From assembly GCA_001584585.1 (NCBI GenBank), contig LSYV01000009.1:1346041-1410040 (forward strand): DNA of 64,000 bases, in the 5' to 3' direction. The notes under the pieces were generated by a model, which saw nothing but the letters and a program-made list of their open reading frames with translations, was not told where the DNA came from and made no database searches. This DNA comes from Gonium pectorale (Eukaryota; Chlorophyta; Chlorophyceae; Chlamydomonadales; Volvocaceae). Positions 9,701 through 21,503 of this stretch are shown piece after piece (position 1 is the first letter of the stretch; each line of letters begins with the position of its first letter). Position numbers and translations under genes: made by a program.

Positions 9701-12242
9701 AAGGGCGGGCGATGGGCGGCGTGGGAGGATTAGGCAGCTGGGCGGTGCAGTGCGGCGCGCCGTGGCGATGTTCTCAGCCCCGAAAGATGATTGGAAAGTT
9801 CATCCGTGGAGGGGTACCGACCAAAGTCCCCATCAGACTGTTGGGATCCACATAATGTCATCACAGAACATCGCCGATGTGCGCAAGCCCGTGACGCTTC
9901 CCGCTACATCTCTGTGTGGTCTGCGTGTATGTTGCGAAGACGTGTGCGCGATAGGGCACCCGTCCAGCGTGTGGCTGTTCTGGAATCTGTGGATCTTCAG
10001 CCCCGAAAGATGATATTCGGTCGTTCATCACGAAGGGTACCGACCAAAGTCCCTCAGACTGTTGGGACTAAAATGCTGTCATCATCAGATCCAAACGAGT
10101 GATACATAAGCGCGGTGCACGATGGGAGGCCCAGGGCGTTATGCAGGGCGTTATGCAGGCACTGCCAGGGCTGCCACGGCTCTCAGTCCCGAAAGATGAT
10201 ATGTAATACTCATCCAGAGTGAGGTACCGACCAAAGTCCCCATCAGAATGTGTTGGATAACATTTTCATCATAGAGCCGTGACAGTGCATGGCGGTGCGC
10301 GGGTTCTGGTGCGCAAGCAGGCCTGGGAGTGCGCACGGCAGACGGGCACTTCGGCGTGCCCCGGTCCACATGGGTTGCCTAGCGTGCAAGCTAGGTTCGA
10401 CACGAAACTGGAAGCCCGGCCTGGCCCAGCAAGCCCACACACCCACCTGTGCGTGATGGGCGGGTGCAGGATGGCCTTCTCCATAATGGGCGTGAGGGCC
10501 TTGGTCATGTGTTGGATGATGGCCCGCTGCTTGGCCGGCGGCACACCAGCAATCAGCTGCTTCAGGCTGTGCAGGCGGCTCGCCTCGCCGGAAATGCCGT
10601 CAAACAGCACGAACTCTTTGCCGTAGAACTCGGCGCACAGCGCGTTGCGGTCCGCCGTACTGGCAACGTCATACACGTCCGTGATGACGTCAGCGCCGTA
10701 CGGTTGGCGGAGGAGCTGAGCCACGTGGCCGCGGAACAGCCGAACAATGCCTGGCGGGGGAGAGGGGAGTCGATTCGATGAGCGAAAGTTTGACAATTGA
10801 CTTCTGGTCGTCGTCAGCAGCCATGCGCAACTGTAAAGAACCAGAGACCGTGTACTGACGTGCAGTGTGCCCGGTACACATATGCACAATGGAATCGAGA
10901 CATGTCGAGCTCAAAGAGGACCGTACGGGCCACAAGTTGGCGCCGCCAGTGTGACACGGCCCGGGCACTCCCGGCCCTTGTTGTTAGCAAGTTCATGAAC
11001 CAAAGACGTCACGTAGAGAAGGCGCCTCGGTTTTCACGACCTGCTGTGTTGAGTACATGACCTCTCCCGCCCCTTACACCCCCCTGTCTTCTCAATCATT
11101 CACCCCCCTTCACGAACGGGCACGCAGAGCTCAGGGCCCAACAACCCCACCAAGCTTTCACCGCGAGGGGATCTTAAACCGCTACGCAAGCCCGTACATC
11201 GTACATCGGGGCCCATAACATGTAGAAGCACGGCCGCTCCCTGTCCGTGGGCTCGCTGGCGGGCACTCTGTCCACACCGTTCGACGCAGCCACGCCCTGC
11301 CACAGCCCCTGCGCGTCCCTCACCCGGCACATCCTCCTTCTTGGCCGTGTTGATGAGCTTACGCACCAGGAAGTGGCCGTACTTGCTCTTGGACAGCTCG
11401 ATGATGTTGGCGCGCACCTCCTCCATCACCACCCGCCGGTCCGTGTCGTTGCCGTAGCGGACGCAGAACTGGATGACGCGGCTGGCGGTGTGGTGGTTCG
11501 ACAGCTCCAGCAGCTTGCCCGTGATCTGGCGAAGGCAAAGACGAGGCGGAGTGGGAGGGTGGCCTGAGCAGCGCGACGGCGCAATCCGGGCCGGAGGCAC
11601 TGGGGACCTGGCTACGCGCTAGAGGACATACATGTGTGTGCGCTGCGCCTACGCCTACCTTCTTCATGATAGTCACGACCAGCTGCTTCCGCTCCGCGTC
11701 AGGGGTCTCCTTGGGGCGCAGCTTCTCCCACGCCTGCACCACATCCTGTAACGTTGCAGGTGCAGGGGGATGGGGCAGCCTGGTGAGAGAGGCGCACATG
11801 GCATGCGCTCGTGATGCTAAGGCGCGGCAAGCTCAGCGACGGTGCCATACAGGGTGCAAGGGAGGGGTAGCCGCCACCCCGTCCGGGACCAAACACTCTC
11901 TGTACTGAGACTTGCGCCTCACCTGGATCACATCCCAATTCTTCTTGTGCAGGAGCTTCTTCTCCTTGATGATGTTTCGCTTCTCCTTTCTGCGGACACA
12001 AAGGCACTGTGCATTTGCTCGACACGGAACCGAAAGCGGTACTACGGGGCCGTCGAAACTCACGAGCTTAGTTGCTTGCCCGGCTCAGCTCCTTTGCCTT
12101 TGCCATCGGCAGGACGAGGCCGCTTCGCGGGCGGCGCCGCCGCAGCGCCATCTCCCTTCCGCTTGGAACCCGGCTTGGCCGGCGGCTTGCTTTGTGGCTT
12201 GCTGGCCTTTGCAGGCGGCGCAGCCTTGCTCGGCTTGGCCAT
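6749..12242 (-). CDS. PUM3: Pumilio-family nucleolar protein PUM3/Puf6/APUM24
   Basis: PUM3/Puf6/APUM24 proteins bind nucleic acid through Pumilio repeats and act in nucleolar pre-rRNA processing. Ten exons join in phase: 12242-12064, 11989-11923, 11745-11659, 11525-11324, 10750-10447, 9621-9324, 8686-8513, 8212-8014, 7824-7591 and 7455-6749, giving 816 residues (human about 650). The first 60 residues are Lys/Ala/Pro-rich and NLS-like. A basic region follows (KEKRNIIKEKKLLHKKNWDV), then Pumilio repeats from about residue 83 to 437 (TASRVIQFCVRYGNDTDRRV, KSKYGHFLVRKLINTAKKED, LRMVHTHEGAAAACMVLGYG). The CPL-type C-terminal domain includes SKKDPQLRRRELL, LLSYFSSRALRRLLLAAAEE and GRCKQWLGSHAEKVLAALLH. 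The extra length is an acidic/Gly/Lys linker (438-503) and a Lys/Ala-rich tail. Introns 5, 6 and 8 hold repeats. Gene family is certain; the start of exon 7 is the weakest junction. Confidence 0.94.
7909..7962. repeat. 18-bp tandem repeat, three exact copies
   Basis: The unit CAAGATTCAACTTCATGT occurs three times without change, in the PUM3 intron between exons 8 and 9. It is AT-richer than its surroundings. Confidence 0.9.
8847..9180. repeat. Direct repeat pair of about 80 bp in a PUM3 intron
   Basis: Copies at 8847-8925 and 9101-9180 are nearly identical, starting TCTCAGACACGCCC and ending TTGTGTCATCA, with one small indel (AAAGG versus AAGGGG). Both lie in the intron between PUM3 exons 6 and 7, about 250 bp apart. 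Confidence 0.9.
9772..10278. repeat. Three diverged copies of a roughly 95-bp repeat in a PUM3 intron
   Basis: Copies start near 9772, 9995 and 10181. Each runs TCAG(C/T)CCCGAAAGATGAT, then GGTACCGACCAAAGTCCC, then CAGA.TG.GTTGG, and ends with a TCATCA-type sequence. They share the opening CTCAG and the closing GTCATCA with the pair at 8847 and 9101, so all five may belong to one family. All lie in the intron between exons 5 and 6. Confidence 0.85.
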
Positions 12243-12473
12243 ATTGACTTCGCTCCGGCTCCCGGAGCGTTGGCGCACGCAATTATAGCTGAAGCATGTA
12301 CGCGGCTCTACACTGAAATTGCAGATGAGAGCTCGATAAGTATGAGGTGCATCCCAGAAAGATATGGCGGTCGTCTTGAGGGAATGAAATGAAACCAAAT
12401 TACGTACGGCGGAGCCAAGCGAGACCAATTCCTGCTCCGGTGGACGACGACTTGGTGTATCGAACGCGGCCGG
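12243..12473. promoter_or_regulatory. Divergent promoter between PUM3 and the lumen protein gene
   Basis: Only 231 bp lie between the PUM3 start codon (minus) and the ATG chosen for the plus-strand gene. A shared bidirectional promoter is the simplest reading. No named element was recognised. Confidence 0.5.
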
Positions 12474-14330
12474 ATGTTACATTGGCGGCCCGCAGCGCGG
12501 CCGTCGCGGCTCATTGCCGAGGCGCAACCTGCCAGACCGCAAGTAAAGCACAGCGGTTGCGCCTGGTTGTCAAGGAACCTCTTAGATGCAGCAGCGGTAG
12601 CAACGACAATCATCATTCTTGCGCCCGTACCCTCGGCGCACGCCCTGACGACCTTCCAACCACCCGCTCCTGTGGCGCCGGGAGTGCAGCAGGTTGGTGG
12701 CCTGCCTGGAACCGTGCACTCCGAAGGGACGGAGGCGGATGAGGGCACATATCTCTCTCCACATGCCTACCCCTGAACAGACAAGCGTGACGGCCAACCC
12801 GCTTGCGGAGCTGGGGCTGTTTGGCGGCGAGGAGCGGGACCCCATCACCCCCTTCACACTCTACGGTACAAACTTCGTAAGTCGGCAGCTTGTGCGGCTC
12901 CATTCCTTCCCTAGTGGGCGGCATCTCTTTGCCCCTCATCCCAAGGGGTGTTGTAAAGCATTTGTGCCGTACGACATCCGTGCATGGCGCTGTAGTGGCT
13001 GCAAGCAAGGAGCCCGAACACCAGAAGGCAGAGGCAACAATCCGCCTATGCTGTAATTTCCAAACCTCCGTGCAGAAAAAGTACCTGATTGAGCAGCTCC
13101 AAGGCGAGAAAATCGTGTCACGGAAAAAGGGCTTCACGGTGGACGCGTGCGTGGGGGCGGTGGAGGTGACGCAGGAGACGCCGCAATTCCAGGGGTTACC
13201 CACGGGGGACAAGGTGCGACAGCGGGTGGCTGGCGGCGCGCGGGGGCACTGGGGGAGGAGGAAAGGGGTTGGGCAGGCGGCCAGGGCCGCCGCCGCCGCC
13301 GCAGGGGGGCGCCCATGACTACGGGGAGCGGCGGGTCATGTGGCGGGCCGTGTCGCGTGCAGGCTATACAATGCGCCGCGAACTCTATGTGTCACTGTTG
13401 CTCCGCACACAGCTATGACAGCGGACACAGTGCTGGAGCTCGTCGCATGCGTCTGTCAGGGTAAGGACGCACGGCGGCGGACGCATGGCGATGGCCTGTG
13501 AGGGCAGCTCACGATTCAGCGCGAACGCGCTGCGGTTGGCCGCGCTGCGCATTACCGGCTGTTAGGGACCCCGAAGGAAACAATACCCGCGCCGAAGAAC
13601 CACATGCATACTGCTCCCCTTTGTCCTCCGTCCCTCCAGGCGCTGTATGCCAAGGATCGGGTTTGCAGGTGAGGACGAGGCCCCTTGGGAAGATGATTTT
13701 CGTGCACGAGGGTGTCGGTGCTCGGCGTGCCGTACCGGTACCTCAATAGTGGCATTTGCCCACCGCGGCCCTTCGTTAAGGTCCGCTTGAGGCTGTCCTC
13801 GTGACCCATAGGTCTTGTCAGCTGCCGCCTGTCCTGACCCCTAAACTTCATCCGTCGATGGGCGTGACGGGTCTGGGGGTTCGCGTGCCGGCGGGTTATG
13901 CGATGCGGCGCAACCAACTCCTGTTGCTCGTGCAACTTAAGGCGGGAGGCGAGTGGGCCGCCTCCTTTTAGGTTTCCGTGCAGAACTGCAGCACCACACG
14001 GACCTGCTGATAAAGCCCGCGAGCCGAGCCCTGTGCAGCCGTACGACGTCAATTCCGACGCCCCCTGCTGACTCTAGCACCGTCGCCCCGCCCGCGCCAA
14101 ATACCAGGAAGGCCGAGGGGCAGGACCTGAAGGAAACGTGCCGCTCGGCCTGCGAGGCGGCCTGCAGCGAGGCACTGGACACGTACTCCCAGCGGGTGAC
14201 GCAGGAGAGCGGCTTCGCGCTGCTGCCCTCCGACAAGGCGCGCATGACCAAGAGCTGTGGGCGCAACTGCCAGTACGAGTGCGCAAAGCCCGGCAAGGCG
14301 TTTGACTTTGTCATACCGTACAGGAAGTAG
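12474..14330 (+). CDS. Predicted thylakoid-lumen protein of unknown function, Cys-rich C-terminus
   Basis: I do not recognise the family. The first exon (12474-12692) encodes a basic, Ala/Arg-rich leader followed by a hydrophobic run ending in a thylakoid-type processing site (AAAVATTIIILAPVPSAHA), a bipartite lumen-targeting signal. In-phase exons follow: 12781-12876 (TANPLAELGLFGGEERDPIT) and 13076-13213 (KKYLIEQLQGEKIVSRKKGF). A middle exon near 13369-13460 carries two protein-like frames that do not match (see findings). Then come 13640-13670 (ALYAKDRVC) and a last exon ending at 14330. That exon has Cys pairs (CRSACEAAC and CGRNCQYEC) and ends FDFVIPYRK. The last exon's acceptor is uncertain (near 13990, 14039 or 14080). 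Location is inferred from the leader only. Confidence 0.7.
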
Positions 14331-16443
14331 GCTGCTGCGCACCGCAGAGCTGAGGCGATGGGGGGGGTCACGGCCACCAACTCCCTGCGTACGTGACTGC
14401 CTTGGGGAGGACTCCAGGCTGAGCTTTGCGCCCACAGCCGGAACCGTACGCAGCTTCTGGCGGGCATTGGCGTGCACTGTTGGATGTTCCTTGGACGCTG
14501 GGTTTGGTTGTGCCTTCTTGGTGAGGTGGTCGAGGTATCCAACTCTTAACACAAGATGGAGAGGCGTTGCATGTCGTTGCATGTCGTGTGGAAAGCGCGG
14601 GCATCGGCCCTCCAACGGCTGGCTTAAGGCGTTAACTATGTACGGAGGGGTCCAACTCGGTCTTCTTACCATCCAAATATCATCAATTAGTTGCCGCCAC
14701 TTGCCGCGCAGCTGGGCACGCCGCCTTCGTTTGTGGAGTTGCCTGGTTGCCGTGCGGGCATGATGTTGTCCTACCCGGAACCATGGTTGTGTTACCAGGC
14801 CAGTAGGTTCATTCCAATCGAAGTTAGCTGTTGCTGCTCGGTGTGTTTCCTGAGTGGGACGCCGCAACATGCGGCTCGTGTACGGTATACAATCCCTATT
14901 GTGGCAGTCAACTCGCCGTGCTAGATGCGGCACAATCCACTGTTCCCCTCATCCTGCAAGTTGAGCAGTGTTTCGCAGAGGGCATACATTCCTAGTCTTC
15001 GGGTTGGCGCGCGTTGAACGCTCTCTCGTGAGAGCTTCGGAGTGTTCGACGCTCTCATACTGGTGGTCCTGGTCGAGTGCCCGTCGGGCGCCTTTGCTCT
15101 CAACCCCCCCGCGGTGCCCCAGGTCTTGAGCCATCAGAATCACTGCGACTGCGCCCACATTTGCGGTTGCTCCGGTCCAAGGTTGCTTGGTGACGACTGG
15201 ACAGGACTGGCAACCTCGAACGCTGGAGCTCGCATGCGGTGTATGCTCACGGAGGCCTCACGCGCGTGAGTGCAATCCACTGCTCCCAGTGCCATACAGG
15301 CCTACTGCCGGCCCCAAACGCACAGCTTGCACCAGGCAGGTGCATGAATGTGGTAGCCATAAACTTGATAATGAGGTGACTGGTGCTAGGGGTTTATCCG
15401 GGCGAGGGCAGGTCGAGGCGCAAGATACGGAGGACAACGATAGCTCTACAAGGTGCCGAACCCCACGACCTAATCTCCCCCGCCAAAAGGACAGCGTACA
15501 CACGCGATCGCTGCCATTGGGATCCAGAAGTGTCAAATGATGGGGGTGGCTCGGGCCAAGAGTGAACAGATACCCCACGGGATTCCCCTAATTTCCTTAG
15601 GGCCGGGCTCACTATCAGGCTGCAGACGCCCACGTGGCCGCCGCCGTCTCTGTCTGCGTCCTTTCTCGCCTCTCCACCCATAGCCTTTTTCACCAAAAAT
15701 ACCGCTATCGACTCAGCCCTCCAACCACCGCGGCCACTGGGTCGATTGCTCACCACCGCTGCCCCGCACCTGCGTGAACGGCCCGCCCGACTCGCCGCCA
15801 CCCTGCCCGCCACCTCCCCGCTGCGGTTCCCGCCCTCCACCCTCCTCCTGCCGCTCCCACTCCTGCTGCCCCTGTACCCGCTGCCAACGCTCGCCGCAAC
15901 GCCCGCCTCGCCGCACGCGCATCCACCACTGCCTACGCTGATTAAACCCCCACTGGTACGGGGTATACGGGTACGACATACAGTGCACTCGCGCCAAGGG
16001 ACGGGCATAATCCTTGGAGACGGCTCTGTGCCTCACGCAGTGCATTAGAGGTACCATGTCCCCAAAACAGGTTGGTCGTCCCTTAGGCCTTAAAGTGGGG
16101 TTCCGGTGTTTTTTTAACAACGGTCGTGTCGTGTCGGGTCTCTTCCTTCGGCACTTGGGAACAACCTGCATGCCAGGCTCCGCATGTAGGTGCACGGGAT
16201 TTGCATGCGAGCCCCACGTGAACCAGGCGCGGGGTTGCTCCCAAGCATGTACATCTGCAGCACTGTATGTCGTACCCGTACGACAGGAGTGGTGTGAAGT
16301 CCAGACCGGACCCAGCGTTTCCGCAGCAACAAGGTTCGACTCGGTTCTGTTTTAGCACACAGGTTGCGGGATGGGCCTCGAGTTACTTGCGACGTGAGAT
16401 GCGGACGCTGCGGACGCTTAAGCTGGACATATCTTAGGCAAAA
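14331..16443. other. No supported gene (2.1 kb)
   Basis: This holds the 3' flank of the lumen protein gene and the 5' flank of the CBP60-like gene. The frames are compositional, for example the Pro/Leu-rich plus frame at 15746-16048 and its Gly/Arg-rich antisense. No consistent exons or TGTAA signal were seen. Confidence 0.5.
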
Positions 16444-19400
16444 ATGCAACCCGTACCGCTGCGTGAGGAGCTGCGCTGTGTGTCGCGGCCAATCCTCGAG
16501 GTCCGTTCCAGACTTAACCAATGTGCCCAGAGGCTCTTAGGCTTCACCTCCTGCAATTATCAACCCACAGGAATATGTCGGAGCCAGAACGAAGCAATTC
16601 AGCAGGGTGTTTGCTAGCTTTCTGGTGCCAAATGTGTCAGAGCAGGCCTACGAGCTTGCGTACGCGCGCACTCTGCAGCTGCTGGGCAGCAGTACGCAGG
16701 AGACGCGCATCACGGACTCCTACGCGCTTCGCTTCACGCACCGATGCCGGCAAGTGTGGACATGGTTGCGGCGAGCCCTGTAGCCCTTGTCTGCGTTCAG
16801 CACTCAGGTCCAACTCCAACACAATCCACCGCAGGTTCCTGGGCTGCATGCGCAAGGAGTGCAACCTGTGCAAGAACAACCCGAACAAGAAGTGCAGGGA
16901 GGACGACAACTTCGACGAGTGCTACGCCGACGGGCAGGTTCTCAAGTCCAAGTGCGAGGCGGACGTGTACCTGGAGCTGGTGAACCTCCGCACGGGGGTG
17001 GCGGAGGCTCTGCCGGGCGTGGAAATCGCGGTACGAAGGGGTAGGGGCCGGCAGGGTTTTGTGGACAGCAAGTATTCGAGCCCTCATGAAAAAATGGATC
17101 CCCTTTGCACTACAGGTATCTGTCGTGGACGGGGAGTCCTACAGCGAATCCGCGAACACCAATTACGGGCACGTCAAGGAGCTGCTGAAAAACGACGATG
17201 TGAGTATGGTGACTCGGCGGTGTTTTGGTCCCATCTTCTCGCGCAGAGCCCCGGCACCAAACAGCGTGCGAGTATGGCGATTTCTGCCTTCTGAGCAACA
17301 GCCTGGAGGGAACATCGCTTGCCGCCCAGACGCGCTTGGTCTGGCAAGGCGAGGTTCGCTTAGGTACTTACTTACTAGCTCAGCTAGACACTTACAGGCC
17401 CGCACGCCGCGGCCGTGTTCCTCCGCAGGACACGATCTTGCTAGGTGCCTACCAAGCGGGCATCAAGACGGAGGCGGATGGCCGCCTGTACCTGCGCATG
17501 AATGAGGGGCAGGTCAAGCTGCCGGACGTTTGCGTGACGGACAAGAACGACACGTTCCACCTGAACAACGAGACATTCAGCACCTTCCGCCTCATGGCGC
17601 GCGCCGTGCGGAGGGAGGGCTACGGCCACCTAAACACCGTTGACAACATCCGTCCTGCCGTCTCAGGCCGCTTCATCGTGAGTGTCCACCTTTTTAGTTC
17701 CTCCCGGCACACCAGCTCGTATGCGACCTGTTATGTAGGAAATCCACTCGACTCCTGCTTCCTAGCCGCATGGGTTCGACGTTGGCATCCGTGCGCAACA
17801 CCCATGTGGCAACTCGGGCCGAGGCGATGATGGTGCCCGGTTGCATCCGTGTGACAGGTCAAGACCCAGCGCGCGCTGAACGACTACCGCAAGTCCGAGT
17901 ACCCGCACTTCAAGGACGAGCTGACCAAGCTGAAGCATATTGGCAGTATCACGGCGCAGCGACTGCGCGAAATCCAACAGCATCTGGACTGCCCATACAG
18001 CTCCATTGAGTCGGGTAAGCCGCCAGTCCTCATGTACCCTTTATTTCCCCTTATATACCAGTCAGGCCCTTGAAGGGAGTGCAGACACGAGATTAGGGCG
18101 AGCAGTTCTCGTGTGATCAATGCCCCATACGGCTTGCTGAAACGGAGCACCGTCTCATATGGCCGTGCGCCCAGAGCTCCCGTACGCCCGGCTTCACCGA
18201 ATCGGCTCCTCTTCCATTCCCGCAGTGGAGCAGCTCAAGCAGCTGATGGCGTACGCGGACCAGAACCGGCAGGTGGAGAACAAGGTGAGCGGGCGCCGCT
18301 CCTACCCTCTCAAGCCCTGGGCGTTACGGCTCGGCGCAGATGTTGGCAAGTGGCTACCCCTGGCAGCAGTCTGTGAAGGGGCCTTCTCCCTACTTGCACG
18401 CCTCAGCGGAAGTGAACTGCGCACGCTGCGGCAGCGAAATGCCCATCCATCCACGATGCAACCGATTCCTTTTGCCTGAGACCTGTCTCGCCTAACCTTT
18501 CTCTTTGTAGATGCTGGAGCTGCTGAACATGAAGGGCAAGCACAAGCACAAGTGGGACTACCTGCGGGAGGTGCTGGCGGAGCGGGTGGTATACGACGAT
18601 ATCTACCATCGCGTGTGGTACACCGACGACAGCATGAGCCAGGGCGTCATCTTCTCTTGCAAGCAGGGCCAGGTCAACATGGACAGGCCCATCGGTGGGT
18701 TGTCCATCGGGGAAGGACGGGTCCACTTTGACCATGCGTCGACTACGCTCTCCCAGCTTGGACAGACATGAAGCTTTCCATCCGCTATCTACATCCGGCC
18801 TCGCGCTCAACTTGGTTTGTGCCTTGTTAGGTGCTCGGGCGTCCTTGCCGCCCTCAGGGGTCCTGAACCCAAAGTTGTAAGCGGTTAGCATCGTTAGTGT
18901 TTTCGGTTGCCCTCTGCAGGCCTTGTGCAACGCGGCCCCAACGGTCGGCTGGTGGTGACCACCAGCCCGACGGGGCCGGAGGCGGAGACGCTCAAGCAGT
19001 GGCGCTCGCTAGCGGAGGCGGGCTGGCACACACCAGGCCATCGGGGCTGGACCATGGCACAGGAGCAGCTGGTGAGGGGCCCTCCCTTGGGGCTGTCAGG
19101 GCTCCGTCGGGGTTTGGAGTCGTGTGCTGTGCAGGTGGCTTGCAAGAGTGAGATGCGCGGGTTTTCATGGGCCGAGCGTCGTCCTGACCCGTGTTCCTCT
19201 CCTTGGGTTCAGGACATGGCCGGAGCAGGCAGCCTAATGGGCGGCGGCCCCAGCATGTCCATGTCCATGGCGGACGGTATGGATGACCAGGTGAGCGACG
19301 AGATAGTGTTCAGGTACAAACAGCGTGCAGCAGTTTAGTGTACAAGGGCTCGGCTGGTGCGAGTATTCAACATGGCCGCTGTTAACCTGAATGCGCCCCC

Positions 19401-21503
19401 AGACGCAAACATGCATGCAAAGTTGGTTGTCTAGCCCGCATTTGGCTCCAGTAAGTACGTCTTTATGCGTTAGGTGGTCATGAACGGCTCTGAGGTTGGC
19501 ATTACCCCATCTGATGGCCGTGTCGGTCCCACAGCAGCTGCTGGGCCGCCGGGGCAGCGTGGGTATCTCGATGCAGCAGCAGCACGAGGCGCGCAGCCGC
19601 CGCTCGTCTGCCGTCAGCTACCCGGGCCCCAACTCGCCAGAACTGGCCGGCCAGGGCATGTACGGCATGCAGCAGCAGATGGGCGGCGGCTACATGGACG
19701 GCGGGCTACAGCAGGGCATGGGCTCGGTGACCAGCCAGCAGGGGCAGTTCCAGTTCGCGGGCGGCCGGGTGCCGGCGCACGCCATGATGAACCCGGGGCT
19801 GGCCGCGGAGCTGATGCCGGACGTGTACCGCACGTCGAGCGTGCCTAACATTGGTGAGAGGGTTGGTTGTGGTACGGGTGGTACGGGTGGGTTGGCGCAG
19901 TGTACGGCAAGCTGCTATTGTATATACGAGTTTCGCCGTTCATGCTTGTCGCAGTATCTTGCGGGCCGGTACCTACTCTGCGCCAATTGCGTGGGATGCT
20001 GTACCAACATGCCCGTCCGTCGATGGTTGTGAAACCCCTTGCTCCTTGTTTGGCGCGGTTCCCCCCTCTGCAGCCCAGATATCGTCGCCGCTGTACTCGC
20101 ACAATAGCATCGACAGCCCCGGAGCCAACAACGGCCTCATGGGCACAGCGAGCGGTCCGCCAGGGTCACAGGGTGACGGCGTGCTGCCCCCGCCACCCGT
20201 GCGGACCGGGCGTTACCGCCGGCTTTCAGTGGACGCTGCGGCTGTGCGGCAGATGGCCATGATGCAGGCGGCTGGGATACAGCCCGCAAACAGCGATATG
20301 ACAGACATGGTACGCAGCGCTTTCAGGCTCGGCACGTAGCACATGATGTCCGTGACTGGTATATTGTTAGCCCGTGGTCAAGCGCTCGTCACACCTCTGT
20401 GGGTCAGAGTCTGTCGTCCTTGCCTCTATTGCTACAACTGCAAGACGCATGGACTGAAGGGTTTCCCTCGCCTCCGCCTCGCAGACCGGCAAGCGATCGC
20501 GCAACTCGGCTCCGGGGCACCAGGTGCTGGAGGAGCTTCAGCAGCAGCAGCAGCAGTTGCAGCTGCAGCAAGGGAGCGCCGGGGGCCTGGACGGTGGGCT
20601 GCAGATCAACACGGCCAACCGCCACGCGCTCTACCACTTCGAGAGTGAGTGCACTCGCTCCTTTCTTGGTGCCGCTACCATGCCTGCAGCTGTCGCCTCC
20701 CTGTTGGTCCGGGCATTCAGCGCATGGTCCCTCAGGTTTTGGAGGTAGTGACCAGTATCCAATGCAACTTTGGAACCGGCCTAATCCGTTTTGGCCGTGA
20801 TCGCACAGGTCGCGGCCGACACACGCCCCGCAGCCGGCTGAGCCAGGAGATGGGCGAGACCGTGAGCGCCGCAGCGCTGGGCAGCGTACTGGACACCTCG
20901 GACATAGAGAGCTACCTTGTGCAGAACTTCAGCTTCGTCACCGGCCCTGGCGAGCCCACCTTTGGCGCTGGTGACCAGCGCGGCAGCGGCGGCATGGGCC
21001 ACGGCAGCGGCCTAGGGATGGGGATCAGCGGTGCTGCAGGTGGTGGTGGCGGTGGTGGCTCCGGTCCGTTGATCCAGTTGAGCAGCATGCAGTCGGATCA
21101 GCTGACGGGACAGATGCAGCACGGACTCATCATCAGCGACGGCATGGGGGCGCGCATGGGCGGCGTGGGGCACAGCGGCCAGGGCGGTATCCTGGGGATG
21201 GACAACCTGCCGCAGATGCAGCAGCAGCACCTGCACGCCGGAGGCATGGGCGGCGGCATGGCCGCACACGGTGGAGGCGGAGGCGGCTCGCTGTCCGCTG
21301 GTCAGCTGGGGCGAAACATCCAGCCGCAGGTGGAGGCCTCGCATGGGCAGGGAGGCCTGATGTACGGCCGGGAGCTGAAGCGCTGCGAGAGCGACTCGTT
21401 CAAGCGCTTCCTGGCCGTTGGGCTGCCCTTCTCGCCCATGGAGCCCACACCCGAGGAGCTGTTTGACGGGCTGCGCCGCGACTCGGGGCTGATGGGGGAT
21501 TGA
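16444..21503 (+). CDS. CBP60-like (calmodulin-binding protein 60 family) protein
   Basis: Land-plant CBP60/SARD1 proteins are transcription factors, some calmodulin-binding. Fourteen exons join in phase (about 936 residues): 16444-16500, 16571-16755, 16835-17030, 17116-17199, 17429-17677, 17858-18014, 18226-18284, 18511-18694, 18920-19071, 19213-19290, 19535-19853, 20074-20309, 20485-20644 and 20809-21503. The middle domain (about 125-265) shows YLELVNLRTG, LYLRMNEGQVKLPDVCVTD and FSTFRLMARAV. The C domain (about 268-395) shows YPHFKDELTKLKHIGSITAQ and HKWDYLREVLAERVVYDD, the same order as CBP60. The exon 2/3 junction is uncertain. Residues 82-100 hold a Cys cluster not known in plant members. 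The C-terminal 500 residues are Gln/Gly/Met/Ser-rich and may be disordered. Assignment is by motif order from memory, so it is a remote homology call. An in-frame TAG at 16435 supports the start. Confidence 0.72.

Noticed and set aside
15746..16048. Pro/Leu-rich plus frame and Gly/Arg-rich antisense frame
   Set aside because: Low-complexity composition; neither splices to the CBP60-like gene nor shows a domain.
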